A DNA stretch of 12,439 nt from an uncultured Lachnospiraceae bacterium (GTDB lineage Bacteria > Bacillota_A > Clostridia > Lachnospirales > Lachnospiraceae), in contig CAMWWS010000042.1 in NCBI GenBank assembly GCA_947178085.1, forward strand, positions 1 through 12,439, read 5' to 3'. Shown here one piece after another: positions 11,566 to 12,439 of this stretch. The notes under the pieces are model-generated. The model was not told the origin of the DNA. It did not search any database and worked only from the letters and a program-made list of their open reading frames with translations. Position numbers and translations under genes: made by a program. Numbering within the stretch: position 1 is the first letter of the stretch; the number at the start of each line of letters is the position of its first letter.

Positions 11566-12439
11566 TAGTACTGATTATAATCTTGATTTTAGTCTGCATT
11601 GGAGAATTATATTATATTCTCCATACCCGTAAACAGTTGTCAGAATGGCTGGATTTTTTAAAAAGCGTGCATGAAACGCCTGAAAGGAATTTTTTTGTTA
11701 AGGGAAATGATATTCTTGCGGATATTAATTTTGAGTTAAATGCTATTCTGGAAGAAAGACGCGAGCAGTTTGTAAAATTGCAAAGAGCCGAAAAAGCCAA
11801 TCAACAATTACTGACAGACCTGTCACATGATGTAAGAACGCCGCTGGCGTCATTAGTAGGATATTTAGAGTCATTGGATTCACAGACTGCAAAGGAAAAG
11901 GAAGAATATATTCGCGTGGCTTATAGGAAGGCACTGGATTTGCAGGAACTTATTGATATGCTTTTCCAGTGGTTTAAATTAACTTCTCATGAACAGCTAT
12001 ATCAGATGAACGTCTATGACATTAATGAATTGACCAGAGAAATCATTATTGAACATATCCCTGCGCTTGAAAAGAAGCAAGTTTCTCTTTCTGTAAATAT
12101 TCCTGACGACGAATGGTTTATAAAAATTGACAGAATGGCATATGCGAGAATTATAAACAATCTATTGAGCAATGCGGTGAAACACGGAAAATGTTCTCTG
12201 ATAGAAATTGACATTTCAAAAAACAACGACAGTGTGTTGATTTCTATATCAAATAACGGAATTGCTATTCCTGATAAAGATCTTCCGTTTATTTTCGAAC
12301 GTCTGTATAAATGTGATTCCTCCCGCACTGAAAACGGAAATGGGCTGGGACTGGCAATTGTCAGAGAGCTTACACATGCGATGTCCGGTGAAATAACCGT
12401 TCAAAGTATTCAGGGAGGAATGACCACATTCTATTTAAC
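11562..12439 (+). CDS. Sensor histidine kinase with minimal sensor region (3' end cut by window)
   Basis: The ATG at 11562 overlaps the regulator stop (ATGA), indicating translational coupling. The 292 visible residues have one N-terminal membrane helix (about 1-21) and no extracellular domain, then a coiled linker (about 55-85). Next come the dimerisation H-box LSHDVRTPLAS with H89, the N-box IINNLLSNAVKH (197-208), a G1-like SNNGIAIP (230-237) with Asn in place of the usual Asp, the F-box LPFIFERLYK (241-250) and G2 GNGLGLAIV (259-267). It should autophosphorylate at H89 and pass phosphate to D57 of the regulator. Lack of an extracytoplasmic sensor resembles kinases that take their signal from a partner membrane protein; such a partner could lie downstream. 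The reading frame is open at the right edge and nearly complete by family length. Confidence 0.92.
   Translation, partial: MIVLIIILILVCIGELYYILHTRKQLSEWLDFLKSVHETPERNFFVKGNDILADINFELNAILEERREQFVKLQRAEKANQQLLTDLSHDVRTPLASLVGYLESLDSQTAKEKEEYIRVAYRKALDLQELIDMLFQWFKLTSHEQLYQMNVYDINELTREIIIEHIPALEKKQVSLSVNIPDDEWFIKIDRMAYARIINNLLSNAVKHGKCSLIEIDISKNNDSVLISISNNGIAIPDKDLPFIFERLYKCDSSRTENGNGLGLAIVRELTHAMSGEITVQSIQGGMTTFYL

Noticed and set aside
1..12439. CRISPR array, tRNA or rRNA genes
   Set aside because: No regularly spaced direct repeats and no cloverleaf or rRNA-like stretches were seen on either strand.

Overview
The window looks like a chromosomal accessory stretch of a low-GC, anaerobic Gram-positive bacterium, most likely a gut-type Clostridia member (Lachnospiraceae/Ruminococcaceae-like). 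Reasons: AT-rich intergenic DNA, strong AGGAG-type ribosome binding sites, two oxygen-sensitive radical SAM enzymes, a multi-GNAT complement, an Rpn-family (PDDEXK_2) gene with the EGK-repeat tail common in Clostridia, and an OmpR-type two-component system. The taxonomic call is inference.

Layout. (i) 1-1442, minus strand: a two-gene radical SAM operon, a CX3CX2C enzyme with a cysteine-rich tail followed by a HemN/HemW-like protein that runs off the left edge. (ii) 1712-3453: a tandem-domain GNAT acetyltransferase converging on, and overlapping by 4 bp, an XRE-HTH/SAM-methyltransferase fusion with a likely palindromic operator in its promoter region. (iii) 3628-9664: an array built from repeats of a promoter + structured leader + rpn nuclease gene + four-TM membrane protein. 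Copy 1 is intact (rpn 3813-4703, membrane protein 4730-5806), followed by a GNAT-like gene (5854-6711) and a second membrane-protein paralogue (6779-7783). Copy 2 repeats the promoter and leader (7787-7971) in front of a decayed rpn (7972-8509) and a third membrane-protein paralogue (8533-9543). A last fragment holds a relic of an XRE helix-turn-helix gene abutting the final 62 bp of an rpn gene (9551-9664), which reproduces in miniature the HTH-rpn order seen at 2617-4703. (iv) 9674-10594, minus: a complete XerC/D-type tyrosine recombinase. (v) 10855-12439, plus: an OmpR-family response regulator and an overlapping sensor kinase, the latter cut by the right edge.

The most interesting part is the rpn array. 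The two leaders can fold into the same consecutive hairpins, and several differences between the copies are compensatory (A-U to G-C, U-A to G-C, A-U to G.U). The last hairpin masks the rpn Shine-Dalgarno and competes with the hairpin before it, so the leader could be a translational switch. The intact rpn also has an in-frame ATG at 4407 with an excellent AAGGAG, which would give a 98-residue C-terminal product, the layout described for E. coli Rpn toxins and their intragenic antitoxins. Repeated linkage to an unrecognised four-TM protein suggests a defence-like or mobile module (nuclease, intragenic inhibitor, membrane partner) that diversifies by duplication and decay. That functional reading is inference; the repeats, leader pairings, relics and internal start are read directly from the sequence. 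I saw no tRNA, rRNA, CRISPR array or complete insertion sequence.
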